Shown here: positions 13,371 to 25,651 of the stretch, piece after piece
Numbering within the stretch: position 1 is the stretch's first letter
Layout: each line of letters starts with the position of its first letter
From: Atrichornis clamosus
Taxonomy: Eukaryota > Chordata > Aves > Passeriformes > Menuridae
Reading direction: 5' to 3'
DNA: 64,000 nucleotides
Assembly (NCBI GenBank): GCA_013400975.1
Contig: WBMZ01009015.1
Coordinates: 62,001-126,000 of the forward strand
Notes under the pieces: model-generated
Database searches by the model: none
What the model was told of the DNA's origin: nothing
What the model saw: the letters and a program-made list of their open reading frames with translations, nothing else
Translations under genes and position numbers: made by a program

Positions 13371-13450
13371 ACCCTGCTCCCCCTCTCGAGCACTCCCTCC
13401 AATTCCATTTACCCTGCTCCCCCTCTCCAGCACTCCCTCCAATTCCATTT
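13371..13450. repeat. Tandem duplication, 2 x 40 bp
   Basis: Two adjacent 40-base units, 13371-13410 and 13411-13450, both start with ACCCTGCTCCCCCTCTC and end with CCCTCCAATTCCATTT. By eye they differ at a single position (CTCGAG against CTCCAG). The near-identity suggests a recent duplication or a two-unit minisatellite. Confidence 0.95.
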
Positions 13451-13654
13451 ATTTTCTGCCACTTCCCATGAACCCCTGTAACATAAGTACCATTCAAAGG
13501 ACAGAAAACGGAAGGAGGTGGATGTTCACAGAGGTGCTGTGCCCTCCTTGGGATCAGGCCCTGGCACCAGTGTCAGTAGGAGATGCAAAGAGATGCTGCC
13601 AGGGAGCTGGGGGCTTGAAAACGATGGAGGAAGCTCAGTGCTGGCAGACATTTA

Positions 13655-13800
13655 AGTCACTCTTTATTGCAGTGCTATACAGGAACAAAAAGGATCAATA
13701 TTTATTAGTCACAGAAAGCGTAATTTTGCATGAAAAGCTTCGATCAGCGTGTCAGCCCAGACAGTGTCATTACATCTTTATGATTTGGTCAGCATCCCTC
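13655..13800. promoter_or_regulatory. AT-rich block with octamer-like motif, candidate conserved element
   Basis: This roughly 145-bp block contains TCAATATTTATTAGTCAC, GCGTAATTTTGCATGAAAAG (an octamer-like ATTTTGCAT) and a TTTATGATTTGG motif, between GC-richer flanks. It matches no repeat family that I recognise. Regulatory function is inference from composition only. Confidence 0.22.
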
Positions 13801-15291
13801 TAGGAATAAGGACATGGTTTCCCTGGACAGACAGAGCCAGGGGTGAAGGAGGAGTTCAGCATGGTGCTGTGGTTAGAGGGGGGCACAGCAGGGGTGTTTA
13901 GTGTGTTTGGTGTCACAGGATGGGCTCAGGGGCTCTGGCCCTCTGCCTCATGGTTCTGTGTGGTCAGTTTGTCATTGAGGTCTAGGGACCACCAAGAGAA
14001 ATTCCCTATTTCAGAGTCAGGGCCTTATTTTTCAGTCCTTTTTCCCAGTGAAATAAGCTGTGTTTCAGCTGGGGTCCGTGTGAAATCTCCCCATGAAGTA
14101 ATAGTGTACAATTTTTGGCTTTATGGCAGTGTCTTGGAGAAGGCAGAGGAGCTCCATGGCAGGCTGCAGTGAGGTGGAGAGGTGTTGAAGAGGATCTGGT
14201 GGAAGTAGGAGACGAGGATGGTGGAAGTTGTTGCAGTTTTACAGCTGGACACAAAGCCAAACGAAAGAGGCTTCTGGAGCTGCACTGGGGGTAGATGACT
14301 GCTGCTCACATCTCTCCAGCAGTTCAAATCCTGCCTTTGCCACCCCTGTGCTGGGCCCAGCAGAGACACAGGAGCACAAAGGCGGGCCGGGAAGCAGCAG
14401 GCCCTGTGGTTTTGCAGAACGCCTGAGTCAGGACTCCGGGGTCAGAATTCCCAGCAGTGCCATGGACTCCCTCAGGGCAGCCACACACATGGCAATTGCA
14501 GTGCTTGGCTTGCACTTGGATACCAAAATAATCAGCTCCACAAAACCAGCCTGCTTCAGTCACTGGGGGCACAGTGTCTGTTCAGAAAAACTCTGGAAAA
14601 GTCCTGATGGAAGCATGCAGTTCTTCCAGCACCGTGCTGGATGTGAGCCAGGAAAACATGCCCCTGGCATGGTAAAAAGATCCTGACGGGTTCACGGGCT
14701 GGCTGTGAGTCAGTCTAGGTGTTTGCAGATAAAAGGTGTCATCGAGTGAAGATGAGTGGCTCTGTCTGGCTCTCTGAATGATGAATGAGGTGTTGTTCCA
14801 TGCAATCAGAAGGAAGCTCCATGTGGATCCTGAAATACAGTTTTTAAGACAGCTGTTCCTGCCTAACCTGACAGGCAGCCCTGTAGTCAGTGGGAGAGGC
14901 TGTTCCAGAGGTGGCACAGTCAGGTTTAAAGGACACCAGTGCCTGCAACTCACCTGCAGTGCAGCTGCTGCTGCAGGGATTTGTGGATCTGGTATCCCTG
15001 GCATAGGAGGCAGGAGGCCGAGGAATCCCTTGGGCATGGGAGCTCCAAACTGCAGCCCCTCAGGATCCAGCATCAGCGTGTTGCTCCCAGAGAGTTTGGG
15101 GTGGCTGTGCTGCTGTAGGTCAGTCAGAGAGTCTGGCTAGGGGCTGAGGGATCCCTGTTCCATCAAGGAGCATTGGGAAGGAATGAGTTTTCAGCTCCAC
15201 TTTTGCTCTGCCAGTTGGAATGCCCGGAGCAGGCAGCTTTGCCTCATGGAGTCGCAGTGAGAGAACCATTAATTTTGTATTAGGACATAAA

Positions 15292-15450
15292 AACTGTTTG
15301 AGCTGAACAGACCAATAGTCCTTCCAGCCCAGTATCCTGTCTCCATCAGGAGCCACGACGGATGCCTTGAAGGAAGGCATAAAAATCCCATAATGCCCAT
15401 AATTGTGCAATACTACCCTGTGAGGGGACATTCCCCCCTGACCCCAGCTG
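15292..15450 (-). mobile_element. Ancient CR1/L3-like LINE 3' region, degraded
   Basis: The plus strand reads GACCAATAGTCCTTCCAGCC, then AGTATCCTGTCTCCATCAGG, AGGAAGGCATAAAAATCCC, ATAATGCCCATAATTGTGC and CCTGTGAGGGGACATTCC. This is the order of blocks in the antisense of old amniote CR1/L3 3' regions ('gaccaatggtccatctagcccagtatcctgtctc' as known from reptiles and mammals). It differs clearly from the young avian CR1 tails elsewhere in this window, so it is an older insertion. The right boundary is approximate. Confidence 0.72.
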
Positions 15451-15734
15451 GCAGCAGCTCCTACCCCGGAGCAGGAGAGTCAGGAGCTGCTCTGATTGTC
15501 ATTGGAGCTGGAGTGCACATGCTGTTCTTGTGCACATAAATGTCCAATCCTGTGGTGACACTCTCTAATTCTGATTGGTTTACTGCTTTTTTGGTATCCT
15601 GGTGAGGAGCTGATAGTGCTCAGGATAGGTCCTGCATGACCTGTCACAGGCTGCTCTTAGAAGTGAAGAGGAGCTTTGCCCCTTCCCCACCACCCCTGCC
15701 AGTCCCTACCCCTTCTTGAGCTCTGGAATTAATT

Positions 15735-15869
15735 TAAGTGTCCAGGGCCAGGTTGGACGGGCTTTGGAGCAACATGGCCAGTGGAAGGTGTCCCTGCCCA
15801 TGGCAGGGAGTGGAACTCCATGGGATTTAAGGTCCTTTCCAACACAAACCACTCTGGGACTGTGTGATT
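15735..15869 (+). mobile_element. CR1 LINE 3' tail (about 135 bp)
   Basis: Sense-orientation CR1 tail: TAAGTGTCCAGGGCCAGGTT, GGACGGGCTTTGGAGCAACA, then 'GTCCCTGCCCATGGCAGGGA', 'AAGGTCCTTTCCAACACAAA', and an end close to CTGGGACTGTGTGATT. The 3' end is at the high coordinate and the copy is strongly 5'-truncated. Confidence 0.93.
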
Positions 15870-18800
15870 AACTCTCCCTGTGGCCTTATCCTGCCATGGC
15901 CCTGTGGACTTTTGGCTCAGGTGTTACTCTACAAGCAGCCACGTACCAAAAGTAGATTTCTTTTTGCCTGTGGAATATTTACAGGATATTCCTTAGAGAG
16001 GGCTTGTGAGGCTAATAGGAGACTGGTTGATCTGTGGCCAGGTGTAACTTCAAACTTCAGGTGATGGAAGCACTTTGTTGTCTGGCAGTGCCCTGTCAGT
16101 CCCCTTTTCCTTGGACATCTCAGCCAAGCCTCTTGCTGTCAGTGGCAGGAGAAGCTGCTGGGATGCTGGGCAGGTGCTGTAGGACAGAGGCTGGAGCTGC
16201 TGGGGACCAGGACAGTGGCTCACTGGAAGGACAGCTTGACATGACTTTAATGAGAATTTTTTCATTAGGTTTTTTGCTAATTAAGTAAAAACTTATATTC
16301 TTGCCCATGGAAGAAGACCAGATCCCAAATAGCCATCTTTAGGATGAGATACCCATCCCAGAGGGCACCTCTTCCCCTCGTCTGGCATCCCCCAGCCCCT
16401 CATCCCTGGGCATGGGAGAAGTTAAATGGAGGAGTAGCCAGGAAGGAACAGCAAAGGCACAACAGGAGAGGGGAATGGAGTCAGGGAGCAGGTCTGGGCA
16501 TGCAGAATGGGAGGAGGTGACACAGCCTGGGATAATTGGACCATTAAATCTCACAAAGGCACTGACACTCACACATGTGGCTCAGGGAAACAATAACTCT
16601 CCAACAGCAATCGTAGCTATCTGCATCCATTTTTCTGCTGATCCAGTGCTTAATCCTTCTGTTCAGACTCCAGGTTAAATTGTCCTCAACCCACAGTGCA
16701 GAGGCCAGGTGTGTTTGCAGAGATGTGCAGGCGTGACTGAGGGGAAATTTTGGCTCAGAAATCCGTTTGTAAATGTCTCTCAAATGTCTGCTCTTGTTCC
16801 CTGTGCCTGTCTGCCAGCCCTTCCACCTCCAGAAATCCCCACATTGGCAGGAGCCATCTCAGTCTTCTGGTCAAGCCCCCTTTATTCTGCCCTGCTTGTC
16901 TTAAGTACAAAGAATGCCAGAACTGCCTGACACAATCACAAAATTGGCTTTAAATCCTTCTAGTTTACAAAACTGGCTTTAACTCTCTTTGTTTATTGTA
17001 GGTCTGAGGAGGAGGGGTTTAATCCTTGAGCCGCATTCTCAGACTCTTCATCTGTGAGAGCCCAGAATGCCATTTTTGCAGTAACAAAAGTGGAATTTTG
17101 CATGCAAACACAGGGCCCCAGGAGCTGGGGAAAGAAGAACACCCTGTTTCTGAAAGATCCAAAGTAAAGTCAGGGCTCTGGGTGTTTTGGGGCTTCCAGG
17201 GCTGATCCTGGATAATATCTTTGTAGATTCTTAACTCACCAACTCTAATCCACAGAGCACATCAGACCCCCCTGGACTGTTGTTTGGATGGTCAAGTGCA
17301 GGCACAAGGTTTGACCAAAGCTGCTCAGATCCCTGAGTTGGATTTGTGGTGCTGGGTGTCTCTGGCCAGGGACAGAGCCCCACTCCTGTGTGTGGTGTCA
17401 GGTCCTGTTTGGGTCTGGTGTGTTCAGGGGTGACCGTGCTCACTGCTGCGGTTCTGGCAGGAGTCCTGGAGCTAAGGCACTTTGAATCTGGGATTTAAAG
17501 CAAGGGCAAAGAGAATTTTACCCATGCTTTGGCTTCTTCAGCTCTTTCTCAGCTGGAGGAAGTGCAGAAAAGCCTTCTCAGTCCTGTGTCTGGCCTGGCA
17601 GGGGATTGCAGATGTTCCAGCTGGGCTGCTCAAGTGCTGGATGTTGCTTCTGTGTTGGTTTGCTCTGGGCTTTGGCAGAAAGGTGACTTAGAGGTGTCGT
17701 CTGGCACAGTCACACAGGTCCTGACAGCAGGACAGGAGTGCAGCCTCTGCCTGGTGGGAAGGGCTTGGATTGGGACAGAAGGAGACACCAGGTTGTGGGA
17801 CACTGTGCTGTGGGACCCCGGGCCCAGGACTGGGCATGAGGTGTGGCTGGAGGCTCCTTGGGGAAGGTGAGCTGAAAAGTTCTGACTCCCAGTAACTCAT
17901 TCCCTCCCTGGGGCTGTCTGAGCTCCATTAAGACTATCCAGAGATGTCTGGGGTATATTTATTTTCCTCTTCTTTCCCTTTGATGCCTCTTTCCTTACTG
18001 TGGGAGGCTCCTGCAGCTCGGGGTTGCCCTTCTCTGCCTGGGCTGGCCCAGGGCTCCCTTGGTGAGCAGATATTAATGGCAGGGGAGGGCAGGACCTGTG
18101 ATAACTCAGCCTGGCAGCCCCGGCAGCACCGAGGTGATGGAAGAGTCTTTGGAGACCCACAGAGCTTCAGTCAGCACTTCTGTCTGGAAAGGGTTGTTGT
18201 GAAAAGAGTGAAGGAAAGTCACCCCAGATCCCAGGATCCAGGGTTCTTTGGGAGGGTGTGACTTGCTACCAGCAGCATGCTTTCATTTTAACACTCACTT
18301 GAACAAAGAATTAAAGAAGGGAGTGGATTTTCCCTCTGCCAAGGATTTATACACATCCATCTCCTGTAGCCCATCCCACCAATTCACTGAGCCCCAGGCA
18401 GAGTTTTGAGGGCTGGTTGTGGCTCAGTTTCCTGCAGCTTGAGCCAGGAGTTGGGCTTTGGGTTCTCCAAGTCCAGACGTGTCACTCTGTGGCCGAAGCA
18501 CAGCGTGCAGCACGTTCTGTGGTGGCCCAGAGTGACTGCAGAAACCTCCTCCTTTGTTCTTCCAGTGGTAGTGATGTTACAGTGCCATCCTATTCCCTGC
18601 AGATGGTTTTCATCACCCTCCCACTAAGCTAAGCCAGCCTGTTAGCACAGCACAGGGCCCAGGACCCAGATTTGTGAACCAGATCAGCTGTTCCTGCTGC
18701 AACACCCAGTGGGGTGTTGAAAATGCTTATTTCCTCATGTCCTGTCAGCCTGAAATTATTCCAGGGCACCTTAGGGGTGGGAAGCACCTTTAGTTTGTGA

Positions 18801-19388
18801 GCAGACTTGTTGCTTACCCCTGTTTCTCATATTTTTATATCCCCTACACAGTGATGAGACAACTGGATGTCCAGGAGGGTCACCCCAGCACCTGTGCCCC
18901 ATAGAGTTGGGACACCTTGTCACCACTCTGCATCTGGAGGTGCCTCCTGATGTCCAGTGTCCACTCTGGGTGTGTTACAGGGCTTCCAGCTCCCTGGGTC
19001 ACTGTCTGACATCACCTGCAGCCCCAGCCCTGGTTCCCAGCTGGAAGGGGTTGGTGTGGGGCTGGCAGGGTGGGAGCCAGGACTGGCAGCTGGCTGGGCA
19101 AGGGAACCACTTCAGGCATCCCCCTGGCCTTGGCCCCAGTCAAATATTTTCTGTCACTGATTCTTATGAGTCTTGTGGCATCCCCAAATGAGGCCCAGGG
19201 GATTACAGAGCAGTCAGCTTGCCTTTAAAGCTTGACCTTGGCATCAGGCTGGCAGCATGGCAAGGAAGAGAGATGAGTTAGCTGGCAGCCTGCCTGTGTG
19301 TGCCAAGGGCTCTTTAAAGCCTCAGAGGATGCATTAGTTTGATGTCAGGGGCTTTGTTTGTGGCATTCCCTGGGATAATCATCCTCCC

Positions 19389-19419
19389 TGTGTGTGTGAG
19401 AGTGTGTATGTGTGTGTAT
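19389..19419. repeat. Interrupted (TG)n microsatellite
   Basis: About 30 bases of TG dinucleotides interrupted by GAGAG and TA steps, starting TGTGTGTGTGAGAGTGTGTA. Confidence 0.9.
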
Positions 19420-21973
19420 TTCCTGCCTGCATCTCCGATGCTCCCCCATCCCGTGTCCGAAGAGCTCGGCCTGGCAGCATGGATAGTTCCAGTGAGACAG
19501 ATGGAGATGGATCCAGGCCTCTGTGGGGACAGCTGCGTCCCTGACAGTCCCCTCTGGTCATGCACCTGTTAGGAACTATACTTAGCACGGGAAAACTTTC
19601 CAGAGAAGAGAAAGCAGGGCAGAAGTGGGGAGGCAGAAAGGCTGGGAATTTGGCCTCGTTCTCCTCAGCAGGTCCCAAAGCTCCAAAAATGCCTCTCAGT
19701 GATAGCATCCAAAAATGCCAATCAGGTGAGAGCAGGCGGTGCTCCGAGGGCTGCTGGCACTGTCTGGAGACAGCCTGAGCGAGTGACAGCTCCATAACTC
19801 CTGGGTGAGACGCCAGCGAGCTCCCTGTGTTTGTCCTGACAGCCCCAGCGGTCCAGAGCACTCGGGAGCTGCCGTACGGGGGCTGTGGTGGATCCTGAGG
19901 GTGCCACATGCTGGGGATGGCAGGCTGGGGCAGTCCTGTGTCCATCACATCCTTCCCAGGGCTGCTCCAGCTCCTCTCCCTGTTCCCATCTGCCTGTGCT
20001 TCAGCCTGTCTGCCACACTCAGCCACACGTCCTCATCCCTGGGCACTGCCAGCTGCCCCTGGAGCTCGGGGGGGGGATGGATGGGGGAGGAGCCCTGCTG
20101 GTGCTGGGCAGGGCTCTGTGCAAGGAGACCAGAGGCTTTTCAGCTTTTCCTTTGATAGGTGAAGAACCCCAAGTTAGGTGCTCATGGCCTCATGGCAGAT
20201 GAATGTGCCTTGCCCCCACTGCCCCCCTTCCTGCACCAGAGGCTCCCCAGGAGCCTGGCACAGAGGCAGCAGGTCCAGGTGGGTTTAAAGGCCCCATTTT
20301 CTTTACGTTCTTTTCCTTTGGCAAGGGCTGAGCAACATTTTCAGCACCCAAGGCTCCCATTGGCTCAGAAGGTGCTCAGTGGCCATCTCTGCTGTGTCCC
20401 TACTGCAGCCTCTCTGATCCACCCCTCCTCTGGAGAGACTTCCCTTTCCTGGGGCTCCAGCTGGTGAGGAGTGAAACTCAATCTGTGCTTGGTGACTGCA
20501 GGAAGCTTCGGATGAATGAGAATCCAGCATGGTCAGATGCCTCTGGAGCCGCGGGTGCTGCTGACAGGTGGCATCTCCTCCCTGCAAGGACACTGTCCCT
20601 CTCCAGCTGCTCCCTGCTCTGCCTGGTGCACGGCCTCTCCAGTACCTGCTGCTGCTTCCCAGTTAGCATTCCGGGAGTTACGGCCACCTGGGCTGGAGCT
20701 TAGTGGGGGGATTTGCTGTACTTAGATGAAAAATGCAACAGGCACTTTAAACTGCCCTGTGGCTAAATTGAGCTCAGTTTTCCAATCCCTGCAGCTCTCA
20801 GCTCTTCTCTTAGCAAGAGGCAAGGAAACTATTAGGTTGCACTTAGGAGCCACCTAAACATCTCCTAAATGTCTTCCCTGAGTGATGCTCTTTGTCAGTG
20901 CTTCCCCAGCCTCCGGGGAAGGTCTGGGTATGAAACCAGGAAAGGAAGAGGGAGTACAGCATATATGTGGATACCAGCAACACCTCCAGCTGATGGATAA
21001 ATCCATGGTATTCCTAGCTGCCTAACTGTGATTTTTGTGGCACTGGAACATTTTGCATTTGTACACTTGTGCAGCAGATGTGAATAGGAGCATCTTACAA
21101 TTTCCAGGTGCTTGGGCCCTGCTGGTGCCAGTGCCAGCTCTGGTGCCACAGGATTGGTTTCGGTGCCATCGGAATTGGGGAAATGCTCAGCTCCTTTCAG
21201 CGGCTACTCGCAGCTTTTTCCTCTGAAGATTGGGAAAATCCTTGCCACATTTCCCAGCATTTCTGTGAGGTGTGAGGAAGTGATCCTAGAGAGAATCATA
21301 CCTATTTCTGCCTGGGAGTGGGAGAAATGAGGTCGTTCCTCATCTCAGTCATGGATATGGACTGGATGGACCTGGTAAGCTGGGATAACTGGATAACCTG
21401 TATGGTATTTGCCAGATGCTTAACCCCTCTTCATATGCCGGGAAGGCTTTCTTGGAACTGGAGGCACTGGCCAACATAAATTGCTTCTGTCAATGTGCTT
21501 TATTGGACTACATCAAAGTAGAATCGATAGGGAGTTAAAAAAAACCCAACAAAATGGGCTTTCTAAGGCAGAGCCAGTCATAAACAGACAGGAGTGTTGT
21601 GCAGGTCAGGTTTCACCTGGCAGACAGGAAAACAGGGGGGTTCTGGCTCAGCAGTGATTCATTGCACTGGAATATTTCAGGGGAGGGGAAGCATCCAGGA
21701 CTTGTTAACACACTGCTGCCAGGAGAGGGGCTTCGGGTGGGTCGGGTTTCTGCCTCCAACTTTGCTGTCACAGATTTATACTGATATCATCTGTATCAGT
21801 GTAAGTTATCTGTTTCCACTTAACCTAGATGAAAGCCCAAGTGTGGTTATTGCATTCTAAGGTTGCTGGAACTTGTTAATAATTTAGAATAATCAAGTCA
21901 AATTAATTCACTCTTAAAATCGAGCTTATTTGCATTGGCTTGTCTGGTTTTTTGTGACAGATCTCTCTGCGGG

Positions 21974-22024
21974 CATATGTTTGTGTAAGCTTTTTGTGTG
22001 TGCTTGTGAGTGTTTGTGTGCATA
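21974..22024. repeat. Imperfect TG-rich tract
   Basis: Degenerate TG-rich stretch with several GTGTG and TTTGTG runs separated by AAGC and CT steps; likely a decayed microsatellite. Confidence 0.6.
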
Positions 22025-22645
22025 CGTAATTTCCTTCTCCATCTCACAACCAAAAGAGGCTGAGCTGCATTTAAACGTTGTGCAGGAAAAATAGTTTCTC
22101 CCTGCCTGTGAATGAGGTCCACCCCACACTGGAGCTGAATAGCTGAGGTGTAAATCCATGGGGAGAAATGGGGTTTGTAATGGAAATGCTGCCTCGTTTT
22201 AAATTAGAGCTAGGCATCTGTGAGGCTGAAATTCCTGCTGCAGCATCCAGACGGTGCCTCAAGCTGGCTGCATATTCCCAGAAATAAAGAACCCCCCAGC
22301 CTACCTGCAGCCTGACCTTTGTGCCCACACTGCCGTGCAGCTTTTGTGCAGCGAGAGGCGGGAGCGGTCGGTGACAGATTGCTGCTGGCAGGGAGAGGCT
22401 CTTCCAGCTGCATTTCTCTGCAGCCCCTGCCATATATCCAGGGGCTTGTTAGAGGAACAACAGCACCAGCCAATAGCCAGTTGGTCTAAGCCCCTGGGAC
22501 AGACCGTATGGCCCACACTCTGCTTCCTAAGCTGGGAGTGAGGAGGAAATTCAGCTGCCGTAGCACTTCAGCCCTGGTGCTGCACAGCAAAGGAACACAC
22601 CCGGCTGTGTGTCTGTCTGTGGCAAAGCCTGCACCTATAAATAAC

Positions 22646-22668
22646 AGTGTTTGTGTGTGTGTGTGTGC
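22646..22668. repeat. (TG)n microsatellite
   Basis: GTGTTTGTGTGTGTGTGTGT followed by GC: about nine clean TG units, making it the least interrupted dinucleotide repeat in the window. Confidence 0.92.
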
Positions 22669-23904
22669 ATATTTATGTGGTTGTGTATTTATTGTGGTTG
22701 TAGAGCAGTCCAGAAAATGGAAATCCTTTTGTGTGAATCTGCTTTCATGGAGGCAAGGAGAGCCAGGAGAGCAGGGGTGATGAATTGGCCCTGGACTGCG
22801 ATGACAGTCTTTTTTTTAAAGTCAAAACAATTTCAGGGAAAGGGGCTCCAAAAAAAGGTCCAGTTTCGGGAGGTAGCTCAATTGAATTTCTGGTTCCTGG
22901 CTGCCTGCCTGGAGGGCCTCTTGTCACTTCTACTTTCTTCCAACAAGGCAGAAGGCGGAATTGACAGCAGCCTTCCCGCCAGGCTGTTAGGGAAGCAGGG
23001 AAGCCAGATGCTTTGCCTCCCTGCTCCCTCCCCTTCTGCGGCCTGAGAGCCAGAGAGTTAAGTTGCTTAACTCTTCCATTTTCTCTCTCCGGTGTTCCTG
23101 GTCTGACCCAGCAGAGATTCTGAGGAATGAAAGGCCTGGGAGTTGGCAGAGCCAGGCTTGTGCTCAAAGGGTTCCTCACTCCCAAGGGTGGGAGAGTGTG
23201 TGTCACCCCGTAAAGTACCCTTATGCTTTGTACAGAACAGGAAAACCAGACTTTTATACAGAGAGATTCTGCAGAGAGGCACATGGGCTGATACAGGAAC
23301 CTCTCCCCCACCAAACCCAAGGCAAATAATGATTTCAGAGCTTCCAGCCCAAACCCACTTCTAAATTCTCCCTCAGCCCCTGCTATTTGGGATACAGTGT
23401 ATGTGAGAGCTAGAACATTCCTATGTTTCCTTCAGCAAGGACAGTATGCTCAGCCCTCTCTTTTTGTGAAATTATCATCTTTAGATGTTAAGGAATGTGG
23501 AAGGTTTCAGTTGCTGTTGAATTAACATTTCACTATGCATCATTTCACTAGATAATTTGCTGACTCTAAAATTTTTGTGTAATCAAATTGGTTGGCTGTT
23601 TTAACATTTGTCCAACACCATTTTTAAGTGGTAGTTAAATGAGGTGGAGAATGGAGCCTTTTCTTTAGACTCAGGGCTGTAGCAGGGTGAGGGTCTCTGG
23701 TTTTTGGAGACAGGACCTGCTCCGAGTCAGGGGTTGTGCATTTCCAGCACCCACAGAGCCCTTTTTAGTCTACCCACAACTGCAAGATGGGGTGACAAAG
23801 TGGTAGTGGGTTGCCAGGGACTGACACCCTGTCCCTCCCCAAGCTCAGCTCATTATCAAAACCTCTGTAGAGTGGTTAAGGTGAGAACCCTTCTCCCTCT
23901 CTGC

Positions 23905-24163
23905 TAAGGATGAGAGGAACTCGCCTCAAGCTGTGCCAGGAAAGGTTCAGGTTGGACATCAGAAGGAATTTCTTCATGGAAAGGGTGTTTAGGCATTGGA
24001 AGGGGCTGCCCAGGGAGGTGGTGGAGTCCCCATCCCTGGAGGTGTCCACGGAAGGCCTGAACGTGGCACTCAGTGCTCTGGGCTGGGTGACAAGGAGGGG
24101 ATGGGGCACAGCTTGGACTTAATGATCTTGGATGGCTTTTCCAACCTCAATGATTCTGTGAAA
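23905..24163 (+). mobile_element. CR1 LINE 3' region, copy 1 of a head-to-tail pair
   Basis: Sense CR1 of the 'aggaactggcctcaag' type. It reads ATGAGAGGAACTCGCCTCAA, GCTGTGCCAGGAAAGGTTCA, GGTTGGACATCAGAAGGAAT, 'GGGCTGCCCAGGGAGGTGGT', and ends 'TTTTCCAACCTCAATGATTC' plus TGTG. The 3' end is at the high coordinate. It is close in type to the next copy but better preserved. Confidence 0.92.
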
Positions 24164-24192
24164 TAGCCCAAAATGGAACCAAACCAGGGCCT

Positions 24193-24441
24193 TGAAAGGA
24201 AAGTTGTGCCAGGTGAGGTTTAGATTAGATACTAGCAAAAATTTCTTCGCAGAAGGGGTGGTCAGGCATTGGAACAGGCTGTCCAGGGAGGTGGTGGAGT
24301 CACTGTGCCTGGCAGTGTTCAAAAATATGTGCATGTGGCACTTGAGGACATGGTTTAGCGGTGACCGTGGTGGTGCTGGGTGGGGGGCTGGACTTGGTGA
24401 CCCCAGAGGTCTTTTCCAGCCTCAGTGTTTCTGTGGTTCTG
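24193..24441 (+). mobile_element. CR1 LINE 3' region, copy 2 of a head-to-tail pair
   Basis: Sense CR1 of the same type as the copy 29 bp upstream. It starts near GAAAGTTGTGCCAGGTGAGG and continues with GATTAGATACTAGCAAAAAT, 'CATTGGAACAGGCTGTCCAG', 'GGACATGGTTTAGCGGTGAC' and 'GTCTTTTCCAGCCTCAGTGT', ending close to TTCTGTGGTTCTGAAG. It looks more diverged than its neighbour, suggesting two separate insertions and not a tandem duplication. Confidence 0.92.
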
Positions 24442-25319
24442 AAGTTCATCTGCACTAACACTGCCAGGCTGTGGGCTCTGCTGAGGGCCATCCAGGCACC
24501 TCTAAAAGCAGGGAAATCATAGGGTTTCCTTAAAATTCCTACAGCCCTTCTCTTCCTGCGTGCTTCTTTATGTGCCCTCTATACCCAGGAGTTGAATCTC
24601 TGTGCTTGTACATTCCCCTCTTGTGCCAGCAGTCTCTGGGTCCCTGTGCCACCTTCTCCAGGCAGGGAGGATGGTGATGGAGCAGGCATTCCTCAGGGTT
24701 TGGCATGCTCAGCTCAGGCAGGAGCAAACATCAGCCTCAGGCAAACCACCACCATTTGTCACCTGCAGCAAGGCAAAAAGCATTGCCCAGAACAGCCTTT
24801 GGAAATATTTTAATTATCCTTGGTTAATCTGGCAATCAACAAACTTGAGGTAAAGATCACAAGTGCAGGCAAAGTCTAAGGGGAATTTTATGCTTGGAGT
24901 GAAATTTCAGCAATGTTTTTGAAGCATTCCTAATTGGGATGGTTTAAGAGCCATCACCAAACCTCCCGGAATCCAAACACTTCTGATGTATGTGGGAAGC
25001 AAATCAGTCATGCAGCCCCAGCACAGCACTGAGAGTTGGAGGAGCATGGGGCTTGTAAAAGAACCAGCCTAACCACCAAGGTCTTTCTCAGCAGCTTTAT
25101 AGTCAAGAAACTTCTTTAATGGACTGTAAATCAAAAAAGGAAGTGTATTTTTTGTTTCGCCAGACTTGAAAGATGAGTGTGCATCTGCCTGACAGCTTTC
25201 AGAGCGAGCCATCCCTGCCAGCCAAAGCAGATTCTTCGTGCCTGCTTCCAGGCAGCACGAGCTGAAACAACTGGTGGCAGAGTGGGGTGTCTCTACAGTC
25301 CTAGCCATGAAGAGAGGTG

Positions 25320-25600
25320 ATTATTCCTCCCTCCTAATTCCACTTCCATAAGGAAATTATCCCGTGTGAGAGGCGTGCACCTTCTTCTGTTCTGTCGACG
25401 TGCGCTGCTGGGAAGATTTATTTCAGTAATAAGGTCTTTGCAGTGGAACTTAACCAAAATGAGGGGGCAAGTTTATTAATTATATATTTTACAGTTAATG
25501 AAAGATAATATTTAACAGAAGTAATTGCAGGCATCTGCCTTAATGGCACAATTAATTTCCACTAATAAACGGGTTGTGTGTCCCTTTGTTGGACTGATCA
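25320..25600. promoter_or_regulatory. AT-rich block, candidate conserved non-coding element
   Basis: It carries TAAT-type cores close together, including AGTAATAAGG, TTTATTAATTATATATTTTA, ACAGTTAATG, GCACAATTAATTTCC and CACTAATAAACGG, next to a CpG-containing segment (GTCGACGTGCG at about 25396). No known repeat is recognised. Enhancer-like composition is the only evidence. Confidence 0.3.
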
Positions 25601-25651
25601 GAGACAAATCTTGCCTTGTGCTCTACCCCTCTTATCTCTTTCCATTTGCAG

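Larger units (their letters stand above)
8282..15291. other. Long unique stretch, no gene recognised
   Basis: About 7 kb with no interspersed repeat that I can identify. It contains a two-copy 40-bp tandem repeat (13371-13450) and an AT-rich block (13655-13800), both listed separately. The longest open frame is 8779-9528 on the minus strand (249 codons). It is basic and rich in serine, proline and glutamine, has no domain, and is overlapped by plus-strand frames of 140 and 100 codons. I see no splice-bounded coding pattern here. Confidence 0.5.
15870..23904. other. Long unique stretch with TG-rich simple repeats
   Basis: No gene and no interspersed repeat is recognised over about 8 kb. Three TG-rich tracts are listed separately. 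A G-rich run near 20068-20090 could fold but is short. Open frames reach 215 codons (19379-20026, minus) and 191 codons (22745-23320, minus). Neither has a recognisable domain and both are overlapped by opposite-strand frames. Confidence 0.5.

Noticed and set aside
20068..20090. G-quadruplex at the G-rich run
   Set aside because: One long G run plus one further run of five does not give four clearly separate G tracts.
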